A stretch of 64,000 nucleotides of DNA from Isoetes taiwanensis (GCA_021234155.1 JAJEKV010000020.1:6186563-6250562), one strand, 5' to 3'. Numbered from the stretch's first letter, positions 20,563 to 33,345 are shown. The notes: a model not told the origin generated them from the sequence alone. Numbers and translations are program-made.

Positions 20563-22527
20563 CTGATTGATCGATGTTTGACTTGTTTGTGAGTCAAACT
20601 GTGTGCTCTGGCAAACAGGGGAATGCTCACTTACCTGGACTCGCTCTATCTCTTGTTCTTCAGCCTGTTTGCTTGTCTTGGGCCAATTTGCATCCACATC
20701 TTCAGAGACTATCCTGCTCATGAGGTCCACAGTAGACTTGCCATATTTCTTATACAGGTCAGGCAGGGAAGTATGTTGAGAAGAGGGGATGAGTTGAGGA
20801 CCAAAAATGCAGACATTGGTATGACTGGATAAGGGATCAACTGAGAGATCAACAAAGATTTGATCAGAAAAGGTGGGGGTGGTGGGGGCTACATTTATAG
20901 GAGGGATTGGGAAAGATGGTCCTGTTCCCTTGGGGATTGGAGAAGGTGATCCTGTTCCCTTGGCCTGTTGTGGTATCTGAGCCATATCTTGTATGTATCC
21001 TTCTTTTCCATGTGAGGTGAAGAGTTCATCCTCCTCCTCAAAATCATTTGTCGAATCTTGTAGAACTTTAAATCTGTTGCTGCACAGCAGGGGGGAGTTG
21101 AATTCCCCCTCTTCATTCCCGTGCACTGGTTTTACAACCGAGTCCTGCTTTGGTGAAGTAAGTTGAGTGTCGACAATTTCATTTTCGATCGGGTGTTCCA
21201 TATCAAAGAGTTTTGCAGTGGGAGATTGATAGGAGGAATAAGCCTCTCCTTGAGTTCCAACCTCCTTATCTACAATCACTGTAACCTTGTCAAACTGTAC
21301 CTGTTCTGGTGGTTTATGCTTATCAAAGGTTTTAACCATAGTCGAGGGGTTAAATGATACACCTTTGGTGATAACCCCTTTGTTTAAAACCTTCACATTA
21401 CCTCTGATAGAATGAGAGTCCCGTTCATGTGATTTCAAAGTTTCGACCAATTCCTTATTGGCTAAGACAATTTTTTCTTTAATAATTTGTCTCCTCCGAA
21501 TTCTTCTGGCGCTACCATTCATATTGCCTCTGTGATGGGCAGAGACGTGTTCTACAATTGGGGCTTGCTCCATAGTAAATTGTTGAGTTGGGGAGCATTT
21601 TCCTCCTCCATGCAAACGTTTCCTGCAGATCGGACAAACAGGAGGCAACCCATTCCACCTTAAGAGCAAGGATTGGTCAGTCCCAAACATATCCTAGAAA
21701 GTCAGTTCAAGCGGGATAGGTTTGAGAAGGTCCAATTGTATAAAAACCGTGGGTGGTCTGTCCGGTCTGCATTCTGAAGAAATGAAGGAGCCAATTGGAG
21801 AAAATATGGATTTTAAACACTGGGGGTCCCAGAAGACTGGATTCAAATCATGTAGGTGCACATAAGCCGTGTGCATGAGAGTTGTAGGCTTTAAAGGGTT
21901 GAACTGGTAAGTCCATTTCTGGAATTTGATTCTGAAACCGAGATGAGTGAGATGACCCATCTTTAGAATATGTTCTGCTGCTTGATCCGAGCAGAATTCA
22001 GTCCAATAGATAGCAGAGATTTGGATCGATTTAGATAATGCACAGATTTGCTTGGATACATTTCCTAAAACAATACCTTCTTTTTCGGCCCAGCAAATAA
22101 CAGCATGCGAAGAAAGAAATTCAAATCTCGAATGACAGAGCTCATGATTCAATTCAGTACCTCTAGAATGACGGTATGTCGGTGGATTATGCTTCTTCAA
22201 AGTCAAAATATCTTGTTTTATGGCATTATCTTCCTTGAGAGGTTGAGATCTCCGTATGAAGGTGTTGCTCGAGTTCGCATTCAGAGGAGCATAGCAATCC
22301 CAGAAAGGTCTATCCGGGAAGGAAGATGGAAGAGCATTCTTTGGCGCCATCGACGATGGAATGAAGGTAGTGAATTCACCGAATTGAATCGGAGCTAGGT
22401 CTCCTTGAAGCAACAACTGTTGTTGGGCTAGAATTTTCCTTTGATCCTCAGAATTTAAAGAGCAGAAGGTATTTAAGATGGTGTGCATTGGGGGAGATAG
22501 TCTGTCCGCTAGATCCGGTGGGTCCAT
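20563..22527 (-). pseudogene. LINE ORF1 (DUF4283-like region plus zinc knuckle), with stop and insertion
   Basis: The frame starts at Met 22527 (MDPPDLADRLSPPMH). A DUF4283-like region follows, with ISAIYWTEFCSDQAAEHIL, GFRIKFQKWTYQFNP and GSFISSECRPDRPPTVFIQLD. A TAG at 21694-21696 interrupts it, two codons before a downstream Met; the same frame continues into PPVCPICRKRLHGGGKC, a CCHC-like zinc knuckle, then a long polar tail. ORF1 of plant L1 elements binds the LINE RNA. The frame is cut at INQ by the R insertion and resumes at 18936. With one stop and an insertion this is a dead copy, though only lightly mutated. Confidence 0.85.
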
Positions 22528-24329
22528 GGTAACAGAATGTTGCAGGGTGCCTCAAAAGCCGTGAGGCGAAGAAATGGGATGATTGGGAGTCAGAGAAGGG
22601 GAAAGGTGGGCGAATAGGAGATGGGATAGAAGAGAATGTTGCAGAAATGAAGATGCCTTTCCAGGGACGTGATGGGACCCAAGAAATCCAAGATCTAAAG
22701 GTGAAATATCGATTACCTTACCTGCTTACCTCGATATTCGAGCCTGATCGCGATCAAACCCCAGTTAGGGTTAAGTCATGACCCGGGTTGCGCTAGCGCT
22801 CCGCTCCCGCCTAATCCGGTCCAATAACATTTCACCAAAAAAAAACCGGCCTGCACTAGCCTAAACTAGCACAAACATCAGCGTCAGTCAATCCCTCAGC
22901 TGTCTTATCTGGCCATACATGCACCCTAGAGTCCAAGATGGTACCCTTATCCCAAGTTAAATACTTTGCTACAATCCATACTCTTGTCCATTGGACTATA
23001 AAAACATGATTCCTATTCTTGTATACTCATCCAAGTTAAACATGGCCCACTGTGCCAAATACTGATAAATACTAGAAATCATAGACCTTAATATCAGTTA
23101 TGTTTCACTCAAACTTTGATATATAGTTAAGGTCCTATATTTGTCTAGAATCTGATGCATACTATTTATGTGTAACCAGGTTAATGATGGGGTCAAGTGG
23201 TCATAACCATAGTCTACATATGTTCCACTTTTCTAGGCAGTTTACATATCTTACAAAGGAGACACCGTTTGGGGGCTCACTTTCAAATACTTTAAGAGTT
23301 TAAAGTACATGTTTCAGGACTATTCTACTTCAAGTGCAGAAAGTATTTCCTGTATCCTATAAGCCATTAGGTGTAGTATGCGATACTACACGTTCAACTG
23401 TTTTCAAAAATCAACATTTTTTTCAAAAACAACACAAGGAACTAAATTGTGAGATTTCTATCCTGTATTACTGTATTTCAGCATTATAAGTTTAACTGCT
23501 CTTCAAATACAGAGGCATCTCATTATTATAGAAGTATAACAAGTACAACATCCAACTTGGTCCTGCTTTAAGAACTTTAGAACTTAATATCAAGTTTATT
23601 GCCGCTTTGCTCAAAGAAACTTCTTACAGAGACAGTAAGTAAACATCTTCCTGGATAATATTAGAGTATTCAAAAATCATAGAGAATACAAGGTCAATGT
23701 TTTGCATTTTCGGCTGAAGTAAATATTTAGAGAAAATCAGAACCTTGCCAAAGATTTCCCATATACCTTATGTAGCAAGACGACATCCAATTTATGATGA
23801 GGTAATGCCCAAAATTATAAGCGAAACTAGGTACCTTTGTTAAGGAATAGTAGATATGAGATCAAATGTCTCGTGCATAAGTTTATAGCAGTCATATCTG
23901 AGCTTTTTTCTTGAAAAAACTTTTTCTTTCATTGAGCTGCATCGGTCTTTATCAATACAGCCCGCTAATGTTGCATCCATCTTCCCGAAGACTCCTAAGA
24001 TAAAATGGACAAAAGTAAAACATTAAGAGGAGAAGCCCGTACCTGCAGCCAATCAGTACAAAGTTAGCCATAGACTGGGTAAATTTGCAAGGGCCAAAAG
24101 GTACCTTAGGCTTCTCGGTTTATAACCGATCACCTAATGTAATCCTTTTGCCCAAAGTTAAATTAGAGTACAGAACAGAATGCTAAATTTAAGAATCAAA
24201 TAAGAGACATTATATATGATAAAAGAAGCTGCTATTTTAGAAGCATCCTAAGAGATCGTCTTAAATCTGTATGATAAGGGCAATGCCTATATTACAAGCC
24301 CTATAGTGCATAAAGCATCTGGTTTTCAG
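22528..24329. other. LINE 5' leader, then unassigned non-coding DNA
   Basis: About 300 bases above 22527 are GC-richer and probably the LINE 5' untranslated region, ending near the A-run at about 22838. From there to 24329 I see AT-rich sequence without supported genes. Confidence 0.5.
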
Positions 24330-24884
24330 CATTAGAGGAAATTTGAGATCTCATTTCATCCCCATAAGAATCCTCCAATGGAATGGCTACCCACTATTAA
24401 CTGCAATTAATGCAGCACCAACAACTTCATTGCTGTTGTTTTTCCCCCATAACTTTTGATCCACTTGTCAAAATGTTGCGGCGTTTATCGCATTAGATGC
24501 GGTATGAAAAGATCTTTCCAATGATATATGGTTATGATGTATTTCAATATGGTCATATGCGTTAACCTTAAAAAAATATGATTTTTTGCTTATTTCTTAT
24601 ATATTTATATCGTAAAAGATGTATGAATGGGTTATCACTAGATAGATCTTGTGAAGACGAACCCATTGCTACAAAAAGTTTTTGAATCGGAGTTCTGGAT
24701 CAAAAGTTATAATGAAAAAATGATACTACAGAAGTTAGTTGCATCTGCATTAATTACAGGCTGCCACATAATACTGTAATGAGATATACTGAAGCTCTTC
24801 TCTTATTGGACAGTTTAAAAAGCTGACATGGCATTTTAAGCATCCCTTAATGGGACAAAATGTGATCTCATTTTTCCTCTAATG
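24330..24884. mobile_element. MITE-like element, 555 bp
   Basis: The ends are inverted repeats of about 45 bp, starting CATTAGAGGAAA on both sides and continuing with GAGATC and CATTT blocks, with roughly three quarters identity by eye. CAG lies directly outside each end (24327-24329, 24885-24887), a possible 3-bp target duplication. There is no coding capacity. The superfamily is uncertain; 3-bp duplications are known for CACTA and PIF/Harbinger elements, and CAG is not the TWA preferred by the latter. Confidence 0.6.
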
Positions 24885-24931
24885 CAGCAGGTCGGATGAA
24901 GTCATTAGACCATTATTGCAAAAACAAATAC

Positions 24932-25340
24932 CTGGTTTACTTCTATGTCCAAGCTCTGCTCCGCTATGTACTGGTTTGCAGGAACAGGATGAGAGGTATC
25001 TCCATAGCTCTGTCTACGGAACCCTGTGGGCTTCTATTTTGAGGATATCCGCCATAGCTAGGCTTGCCCCTTTTACGATAGTTGTCCATATTAGGATCAA
25101 GGCCTAAGCTAGGCATGCAAAAAGCGATTTCTCTGTTGAGAACAGAAGCGTTCAAGCACTGTTTGGCCGCATCAGAAATAGGCTGGTCTTCATCCAGGAT
25201 AAGCTCCCATGTATCCATTAAGCCCGGGAAAACCTAGTCAATGTTTTGGTCATACCTTATAGGGCAGAGCGCAGCTACTTCTTGATTTCGGCAGAGGATC
25301 TTGCTGCCACCACCGCTCATAAAGGAGCTCCACACAGATT
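24932..25340 (-). pseudogene. Broken exon(s) of an unrecognised host gene
   Basis: On the minus strand a frame reads FMSGGGSKILCRNQEVAALC, then RYDQNID, an in-frame TAG, then VFPGLMDTWELILDEDQP, IAFCMPSLGLDPNMDNYRKR and KPSYGGYPQNRSP. After a one-base frame change near 25035 it continues RRQSYGDTSHPVPANQYIAE up to a good donor AACCAG|GTATTTG at 24931. The consistent protein-like composition across stop and frameshift indicates an exon or gene fragment. Alternatively a 22-bp intron could skip the TAG, which is too short to be real. I do not recognise the family. Confidence 0.45.
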
Positions 25341-25822
25341 TTATTTTGTTAATTCGAAGCATGTGAACATATCTAAGGGTTATACCCTTTATTCTTCAAG
25401 TTTGAAATTAGTTAAGTTAACTTAATAAGCTATATGTTAGAAATTCCACCTATAGCCCTATATGTTTCCCTTGCACATAAGAAGTGGCACAAGGTTAGTT
25501 GATTTCAGAGGTAAATACGAACTAGCTACTGCATGTTTTCGGCAGAAGATCTTTCGGCAGATACATGCTTTCGGCAGAAGATCTGGCAGCTACCTCCGCT
25601 CTTAAAGGAGATCAATACCCATATTTTTGTTTATTTTAAGAATAAGAACTTATCTAAGGGTTACACCCTTTATTCATAAAGCATAAAAACATGTAGGTTA
25701 AATTGTTAAGCTAAAAGCAGTGAATTCTTAACCTTAGTTCTATATGTTACCCTTGTAAAAAGAGGGGGCATAAGGTTAGTTATTGTCAAAGGAAAATATG
25801 AACCAGCAACTGCATGCTTTAC
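25288..25822. repeat. Diverged 283-bp tandem duplication
   Basis: TCGGCAGA(G/A)GATCT starts both copies at 25288 and 25571; both then share CACC/TACCTCCGCTC, AAAGGAG, CTAAGGGTTA(T/C)ACCC, CCTTTATTC, and AAGGTTAGTT. The first copy contains part of the candidate exon, so an exon was duplicated along with flanking intron. Confidence 0.7.
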
Positions 25823-25849
25823 AAAAAAAAAAAAAAAAAAAAAAAAAAA
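25823..25849. repeat. Poly(A) run of 27
   Basis: Uninterrupted A tract; it may mark the 3' end of an old retroposed sequence, but no target duplication is visible. Confidence 0.9.
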
Positions 25850-25859
25850 CGATATGAAG

Positions 25860-26330
25860 CACTATTGGTCTTGCAAAATCAATATATGCTTAAAATACAT
25901 CTTCTAAACTATGGATGATTTCAAAAAACTATTATATGATTATGGAATTCATGTAATTAAACATGATATAAACTATTAGTGATTTTGCTAAATCAATCTA
26001 CACTTAAAAACAACCTTATGAACTAATAATGATTTCTAGAAACTAGTGTAAAATTTTGAATTAGTACAAAAAATATGGAATTAGCCACTATTGGTTTTTC
26101 AAAATCAATATATGCTTAAAACACCTCTTCTAAACTATTGATGATTTCAAAAACCCTATTGTACAATCGTAGAAGTCATGTAATTAAGCAAGATATGATT
26201 TTGCTAAATCATTGTACATTAAAAAACAATCATACAAACTAATGATGATTTCTAGAAACTACTGTAAATTTATGAATTAGTACAAATAATATGATATGAA
26301 CCACTATTGATTTTGCAAAACTAGGAAGAA
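25860..26330. repeat. Tandem repeat, about 226-bp unit, two copies
   Basis: CACTATTGGT starts units at 25860 and 26086, with a partial third near 26301. Each has AAATCAATATATGCTTAAAA, CTTCTAAACTAT, TGATTTCTAGAAACTA and GAATTAGTACAAA. AT-rich, non-coding. Confidence 0.8.
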
Positions 26331-26390
26331 CACATGATTTTTCTTTACATTTTGTATTGTCGTATAAAAAAATCACATATATACTGGTTT

Positions 26391-28400
26391 TCATGCTAAT
26401 TTTTTATACAAGTTCATTTTTGGGGGCCTTGTGTATGCTGGGCACCGCTGGAGGGCATGGTGCTCATCCTCTATCACGTGCATCTCACAACACTGACATA
26501 TCCTCTCCTCCCTGGGGATCCCATGCCCGCCATTCACCCCCCAGCGACCTGTCTCAATTCTGAGGTAATGGGAACCCGTCCTTATGGCGGCAATAGCTCT
26601 CCGTTTCTTCACAGAGATGTGTGCTTTCAAGTATCGATGGGGTCCATGCTCAAGGCCGGGATTAATCTGAGCGTGATAGTGCTCTGTCTTGGGCTTTGCA
26701 AGAGTAGAGGCATCCCACAGAGTGGCAGCATAGCCCGCATCCAATTGCCCATTCTGCGCATCAGAATCTGCCAGTGCCACCATCTGTTGGTAATCCATAG
26801 ACCACCTCCTAAACCATCCCTTACAGTGCTCGTGCCATACCCTCTTCCCATTTGGGGGCCCTGCGTTAACAACACGACCTGTGGGGGCAAGCGATGCTCA
26901 TCCATCCCATCCACCTTATGGAAGCAAGTAAGATGCCTTCGCATAGCAGAATGCTGTAAAGGCCAGAACCCCGTCTCATACAACAAAATCTGATACGGTA
27001 CGGTGTCCTTCACTCCCAAGCTATATGTCAAGAAAGCTTTCTGCACCCTTTCCAACCTATCCCATGTATTTTTGCTAGCGGCTTTGGGCCCCAAACCTCC
27101 ACCCCATATAGCAAAGCACCGGCTCAACCAAAGCCCTAAACGGGTGTGCTCTCCTCACCCGATCCGCGAGAGATCTATCCGCAACACGCGTTTTGCAATC
27201 GCATATAAAGCCTTCCAGACCGCTGGCTCTCCTCTCCACACACTCATCCCACAAAGATGTTAGTAGTGAAATCAATTCCCAGATACTTGAAGCTCCAAGA
27301 CCATCTCCACTTCCTCCCCCTCGTAATAGAACTCCAGGGATAGGGTGTTGCGAGGACAGGATCGCGAGAAGCTTAGTTTTGTGCAAGTTTCTTTGTCATT
27401 CCCGTTGCCCCACGTAACCCACCGAGGGCATCCAAATCTTTGATATCGCTGGCCGTGTGAGCTAGCAAAGCTACATCATCCGCATATAGTAACCGGCTCA
27501 CGAGGTCGCGATCGATAATTGCACCCCGGCTCCCCATGGTGCTTTGCATCCACGCCTCCAAGCTATCAATGTACAACCCAAAAAGCGTTGGAGACAACGG
27601 GCAGCCCCGCTTAACTCCCCATAGTGCTAGCTACCCGCCGATCTTCATAAGGCAAGGCGGCATAAATCCCATCATAAAGCTGGTGCACCACATTACGCAA
27701 CTCTCCCGTGGAACTCGCAATTCTTGCAACCTACGCCCGCGGTATGTCTCACGGGGGCGGTATCATATGCGATCTTAAAATCTACAAAGCGGCAATACAA
27801 GTCACGGTCGCTCATTCCGGCTTGCCTCCATCAACACTCTCAAAGTGAAGATATGGTCGGTCGTGGAGTGAGTGCTTAAAGCCCTGCTGGCCAATTGCCC
27901 GCACCCTGCCTCCTCGGCCCACTTAGTAAGTTTCTTCTCCACCACCCCGCCGGGAGCTTTGCAAGCAATGAAGCTTACCATAATCATCCGGTAGTCACGG
28001 CTCATCCAGATTACCGGCTTTATGAGCGGGAACAACCTTACTAACCATCCACTCCCGGGAGCCCTCGCCGAGCACGGTTAATGATCACCGTCGGGGGGGC
28101 CCTACCACGAGATGGGCCACCCCATTTCAACATTTCGGCCTGCAGCCCCTGTAAATCCTTTGCCTTGCCATTCGCCAGATGCCTGAGACCCTGCTGAACA
28201 TCCTCCCGCGTGAGCTGCAGCACCTCTCCTACCTGATCCGGGACCCTGGCATTAGCTCCTGGCGGGTCATATAACTCCTGCAAGCGGTGCATCCATTGCT
28301 CCACACTTACATTACCAGCCACCTGGCGCTTCTTACGCCAAGAAGCTAGTACAAGATTTCGGGAGGATTTGGTATAATTATGGAGAATATTGTACGTCAA
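26391..28400 (-). pseudogene. Decayed non-LTR retrotransposon reverse transcriptase
   Basis: Read right to left: an RT N-terminal segment (28041-28400) with LTREDVQQGLRHLANGKAKD; gap and frameshifts; block SPTLFGLYIDSLEAWM and the catalytic LLYADDVALLA (27373-27597); thumb-like segment with VPYQILLYETGFWPLQHSA (26627-27127); and a C-terminal region with TGSHYLRIETGRWG and ERICQCC...DEHHALQRCP (26391-26798). The C-terminal HxxxC-like motif and order match the LINE at 28442-35698, so both are the same broad type, different from the L1 copies. Multiple frameshifts and stops. Confidence 0.8.
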
Positions 28401-28441
28401 CCGCCTTTATTAATGATAGGCAACTCCATGTAAAATTCAAA

Positions 28442-29949
28442 ATGTACATTACAAACAAGTTCAAATTTTTACATCAATATACAAAAAAATTCAATCACCC
28501 TTCCATGCTTCTACCCGGATACACATTGTTCACGTGCTGGAGGGAAAAGAACTACAAAATAGGGAGAGGAAGAGCAGGGCTAGCTTGCTACATTAGGAAT
28601 AACAACGTCAAAAAAGCATGTATTTTGGAAAATGATATTAATAAAAGATACATGCTTATAAATATAGTGTTGCTTGATTACAGAAATCTATATCTGCTAA
28701 TAGTATATTATCCACCTCAATGTGATAAACTGGAAAATATTAAGCATGGGAGAAATTGTCATGAAACACAGGGATAAGGGACTGTTCATCATAGTGGGGG
28801 ATATTAACGCAAGGACGGGACAAGAACAGGCACAGAAAGCAGGGATAGACAAGGAGAGTGGACAGTGGACACAGGCAGGAAGAGGGGAAGAATGGCAACG
28901 GAACACAGTAGACGAAATGGAGGTGACAGCGAGAGGAGAAACACTGATAGAGGTATGTACAGCCACAGATACAATTATATGCAATGGCCTAAGAAGGCGG
29001 CAGGACTCAGGCCAGTTCATAAGCACAAATGCTCACGGTAGCAGTATAGTAGATTATGTGATAGCAAATGAGGAAGCAATAAAGGAAATCGGAAAGATGG
29101 AGTTAGGGGAATGGCCGGTAGGAGGGAGGGAGGGACACAGACCCATCCTGCTCAAGATGAATGTGGCAAGGGGAAGGACAGATGACAGGCAAGGAAGAGG
29201 CAAACAGGCCAAAATAACAGTCAAATTCAGAGAAAACAGAGTGGGAACATTCATAAAAACGGTAAAAAAGAGAATAAAAGAAAAGGAATGGGGAGAGGGA
29301 ATGAAGGACAGAGGGAATGACATGAATGACATCTTGGAAGAAGCAGCAAAAATGGCATTCGGAAGAAGAGACAGAGGAAGAAGGGCTATAGCATTTCGAA
29401 GGTCAGTATGGTTTGACGCAGCATGCATGGAACAACGAAGGAAAGTCAAACAGGCAAAAGGAACTGAGACATACCAAGAGGAACGCAGCAAATATGTGAA
29501 GATACTGAAAAGAAAGAAAGCTCAGGACCTGAAAAACCACCAATGGGGACTGGCCGAAGACCTGAAAAAGAGACCTAAGGTATTCTGGAACAATATGAAA
29601 AAAGGCTCAAAAACAAAAGCGGGTACAGTAGCAGGAGAGGAGGGGGGAGGAATGGAAATGGAAATAGAAATAGACTGGACAAGATACCTGGAACGTCTGT
29701 ACAAAATAGGGGCTGCACCAATCATGGCCCCAGAAGGTAGACACCTGAGATGTTGAAATGTGTAGGGACAGAGATAGTAGGGACCATAACAGAAATATTC
29801 AATGAGATAGTACATTCAGGTCTATGGCAGTTTAATAAAGTAATCCCGCTCCATAAAGGAGGAAACAAAGAAGAGCCGAGTAATTACAGGACTATTATGG
29901 TCAGCTCAGTATTCGCGAAATGGTTCGGGAAAACTTTGGATCAGAAACT
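28442..29949 (+). pseudogene. LINE endonuclease and RT N-terminal part
   Basis: The first frame (28442-28777) has RAGLACYIRNNN and LLIVYYPPQ, middle strands of an endonuclease. A frame change leads to 28722-29756 with IIVGDINARTG (metal-binding Asp), NGLRRRQDSGQFISTN and GSSIVDYVIAN, the last parts of the domain. A strongly basic linker follows. The frame changes again near 29750, giving VIPLHKGGNKEEPSNYRTIM and KWFGKTLDQKL, which are RT blocks 0 to 2. The frame is cut at DQKL by the DNA transposon; on the other side it resumes at KTWAEAGKLRAQGQAGF. Confidence 0.82.
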
Positions 29950-29986
29950 AAGTCGTATTTAATTAAAGTGGGACAAATCTCGAATT

Positions 29987-30360
29987 TTGGGACTCGGACT
30001 GAAAATGGGACTCATACTAAAGAGAATTCAGACTGAAGGGAAGGGAGAGGGGGCACATCTTGATAAGGAGAAGGGTAGGAGGAGAAGGAGGGAGGAGCCA
30101 CAAGTTGAAGAGGGGAAAGGGCTAAGTTGGAAGAAGGGGCATGGAAGAAAAAGGGCAAAGGAGGACAGGGAGGGGATACGTTGGAAGAAGGGGGAGGAAA
30201 AGGGGGAGGGGGGAGGGAAGGGGCAGGGAGATGGAGAGCAAAGAGGCAAAAGAGGAGGGGAAGGGGATAAGTTGGAAGAAGGGATGGGGGAGGGAGGGCA
30301 CAGAAGAGTAAAGGGGCAGAGAGGCAGGGGCAAAGGGGGGCAAAGATCTCCCCCCATCCC
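29987..30360 (+). repeat. G/A-rich low-complexity tract
   Basis: Almost purine-only sequence (GGAAGGGG, GAGGGG types). The frames it creates on both strands are not genes. Confidence 0.85.
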
Positions 30361-30502
30361 CTCCAAAATAATAATAATAGTAATAAAAAATAAATATATA
30401 AGTATTAATAAAAAAATAGCTATTTATATGCATTAATAAATATAAATATAAACAATCTAAATTATTATTATTATTAAATATAATTACAATAAAATGTTTT
30501 TA

Positions 30503-30520
30503 CTCGCCTCGCGAGGCGAG
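30503..30520. repeat. 18-bp perfect palindrome
   Basis: CTCGCCTCGCGAGGCGAG. Its CTCGCGAG core recurs in the tandem array at 32706-33345 of the same transposon. Confidence 0.85.
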
Positions 30521-30599
30521 AATGGGCTTGGTTCAGAAAGCCCATTCAGAGAGGGGCCCTTCGTGGGTCCATACAGCACTTTCTGCACCACAACCAGCT

Positions 30600-31780
30600 A
30601 AAAAAAAATGACAACAGAGTGAAAACATGCGCAACTTTTCAAACCAAAAACATCCAAAAGGGTATAAAGAAGAGGCACTTCTTTCTGCCGAGCTTCGAGC
30701 TCAAGAAGGGTCACGACGTCGGCGAAAAAAAACAAATTGCAAAGAACAGAGTAAGGGACCATACCAAGGCCGGAAGCATCAAGCTTTGGAGTCCTCGGAA
30801 GGGCGGGCTACTGTGATGATGCGGAGGGCGTATTTGCTAGTTTCTGAGAAATCTATGGCGCTGCCGATCTTTCGCATCATGGCCTTTGTTGGTGAGGAAG
30901 AAAACAGGGCGTAACCTAGTTTTATTCTTTCTAGCTTGACCTTTAAGGAACTGGTTTCTTCATTTCTCCGGCATTTCCCATTTGTGTTTCTTCGTTTCTT
31001 CTTACGAGCAGCTATGGCGGAATAGTAGCGGTCGGAAGTCTTTGTGCTGCCGGATCTTGTTCAAGAGGCTATGGCCCAACCCCCTTCCTTGCAAGAAGCT
31101 ATGGCTGCCAGAACCGGCGATGCTGCAAGAAGCTTCAAAAACAAAGTTCTCACAGATCCGGCCTTGCCATCATTCACACAGATCCGACCTTGGCAGTTCT
31201 TTCTCAAAGATCCGACCTTGGCGCAGTTCTTGGGCATGGCTGGACGAAATAGCCTGTTATTTTTGTCAGGGTGAAGGGCTCTGAAGATGTAGGAGCTTCG
31301 GCTATGGCAGAAAGGGAAGGATTCGATAAAAAGAATGGCAAAGAATCAAGAATGGGAGCTTCTCAGATTAACCTAACAGGGAATGCCTGCCCAGACCCAT
31401 GCCTGCCCAGACCTAACAGGGATCGTGGGCGGATTGGCTGCCCATACCTATGAATTCGTCCCTTCAAATGGAATCCCTGCTGCCCAGCTTCTGCTCCTTG
31501 TTGCTGAAGGCCCCATTGGTATTCTATTGGTTGAGATGAAAGAAAGACTGTATTAACGTCTGCGCGAGACAGCTTGGGTTACCATTCCTGGCGAACCCAG
31601 AAATTATCCATGCGCTGGAAGCTTCTCCATCTTCGGCTGGTCTAGCATATCCGGCTTTGCTATGCTTAGCTGCTGCCGGAAAGGGATATGGCCTTCATCT
31701 CTTGTATCACTTTCTGTATGCCCTTTCTGTCGGCAGAGCCCCTGTTTTCAGTTAGATCCTCCATTCTTGCTGAATAATTT
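30600..31780 (+). other. Unassigned central part of the DNA transposon
   Basis: GC-richer sequence with several short plus-strand frames (30619-30914, 30982-31284) and repeated GCTATGGC and AGATCCG(A/G)CCTTG phrases. It may be captured host sequence, but I cannot assign exons. Confidence 0.35.
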
Positions 31781-32279
31781 AATGCCCTTCAGTTCCTCCA
31801 TTCTTGCTGAATAATTTAATGCCCTTCTTTACAGCTCTGTCGTTCCTCTTCAGACGAATTCGTGGTTGCAGATCTTCCCAAAACCACAGTGGTTTCTCCT
31901 TTCCAACTGGTACAAAAGGGTCTGCGGCACAAAGGTGTGTGTACCAAATTTCAAAATTCAAATATTGGGGGGAAAAAAAAGCGGGGTACAAGAAACAATT
32001 AAATAAGTCTTGAAAGTGAGTCTTGAAAATGAGCCACGTTGAGTGAGTCCTGAAAATAAGTCACGTAGGCATAATATTTATATAGTGCATTATTATTAGT
32101 TGTAAGGGTAAGTAAGTTGATAGGGTAAATTATTTTTAAGTTATAATGTGCATTATAGGTGCATATGTTGCTATTTACATATGATGTCCATTAGATAAAT
32201 ACATGGGGAGGGTCTATTTATCATAGAAAATACATAGGAAATTTATGGGGAGGGTAATTTTTCATAGAAAATACATAAA

Positions 32280-32610
32280 ATATTGTGTTTATTAAAAAAT
32301 ACATAGTATAGTATAGTGTGTGCTAATACTAATGTGTGCTAGTATAAAATGCTAATGTGTGCTAATACTAATGTGTGCTAAAACTAATGTGTGCTAATAC
32401 TAATGGGTACTAATGTATAAAAATGCTAATGTGTGCTAATACTAATTGTGGTAGTATAAAGTGCTAATTGTGTGCTAATTGTGGTAGTATAAAGTACTAA
32501 CGTGTGCTAATTAAGGTGTGCTAGTATAAAAATGCTAATGTGTGCTAATACTAATGTGTGCTAGTATAAAAACAATTGTTAAATACTAATGTGTGCTAAA
32601 TAATAATGTG
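32280..32610. repeat. Degenerate TGTGTGCTAATACTAA tandem array
   Basis: At least ten imperfect repeats of AATGTGTGCTAATACT and AGTATAAAATGCT phrases. Confidence 0.85.
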
Positions 32611-32705
32611 ATATGAGAAAAACAATAAACTAGAATAAACTATGGTGGAAAATTAGATGGATAGATAGATAAAATGATGCTCCGCAAAAATAATCTCTGG
32701 CCCTT

Positions 32706-33345
32706 GAAATTGCCTTTTTTACTCTGTTGCCTTTCATTTCGCGAGTCGAAAATTCACTCGCGGTTTTTTGCTTTGAGAGCTGCCTTTCTCGACTCGCCCG
32801 AGTCGAAGATATCCCATTTCCTAAAACCTGCGTTTTTAAACTTTGGTACCTTTCATTTCGCCCGAGTCGAAAGACCTCAAAACACTGCATTTTAAGCTTG
32901 TTTGCCTTTCTCAGTGTTTTTAAGCTTTGAGCTGCCTTTCTCATTCGTAATTGAGAAGGCCTCCAGCCAAAACTTGCGTTTTGCTATGGTGCCTTTCTCA
33001 TTCGCTTGGTCACGAGACCTCTGACCTAAAACTGCGTTTTTTAGCTTTGAAACGCCTTTCACCATTCCTTGGTCGAGAAAGACCTCTATTCATCTGCGTT
33101 TTTAAGCTTTGGTACGCCTTTCGACTCGCGAGGTGAAAGGCCGCCGACCCTAAAACTTTGCGTTTTTGCTATGAAACGCCTTTCGACATTTCATGAGCGA
33201 GTCGAGAAAGGTCTTCGACCCTAAAACTGCGTTTTTGGCTTTTGTTGCCTTTCTCGACTCGCGAGTCGAAACCTCTCGACCCCTAAAACTTTTTTTTTTG
33301 CTTTGAGCTGCCTTTTCGACTCATGAAGTCGAGAAAGGCTCTCAA
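32706..33345. repeat. Tandem array of about 68-bp units with CTCGCGAG core
   Basis: About nine diverged units, each with TGCCTTTCTCGACTCG, its inverted match CGAGTCGAGAAAGG, then CCTAAAACTGCGTTTTT and GCTTTG. The GACTCGCGAGTC core makes each unit a hairpin. AGCTG alternates with ACGCC before the next CTTTC. Location is subterminal in the DNA transposon. Confidence 0.82.

Noticed and set aside
30028-30433. Proline/serine-rich minus-strand frames
   Set aside because: Reverse complement of the G/A-rich tract; no other coding signs.
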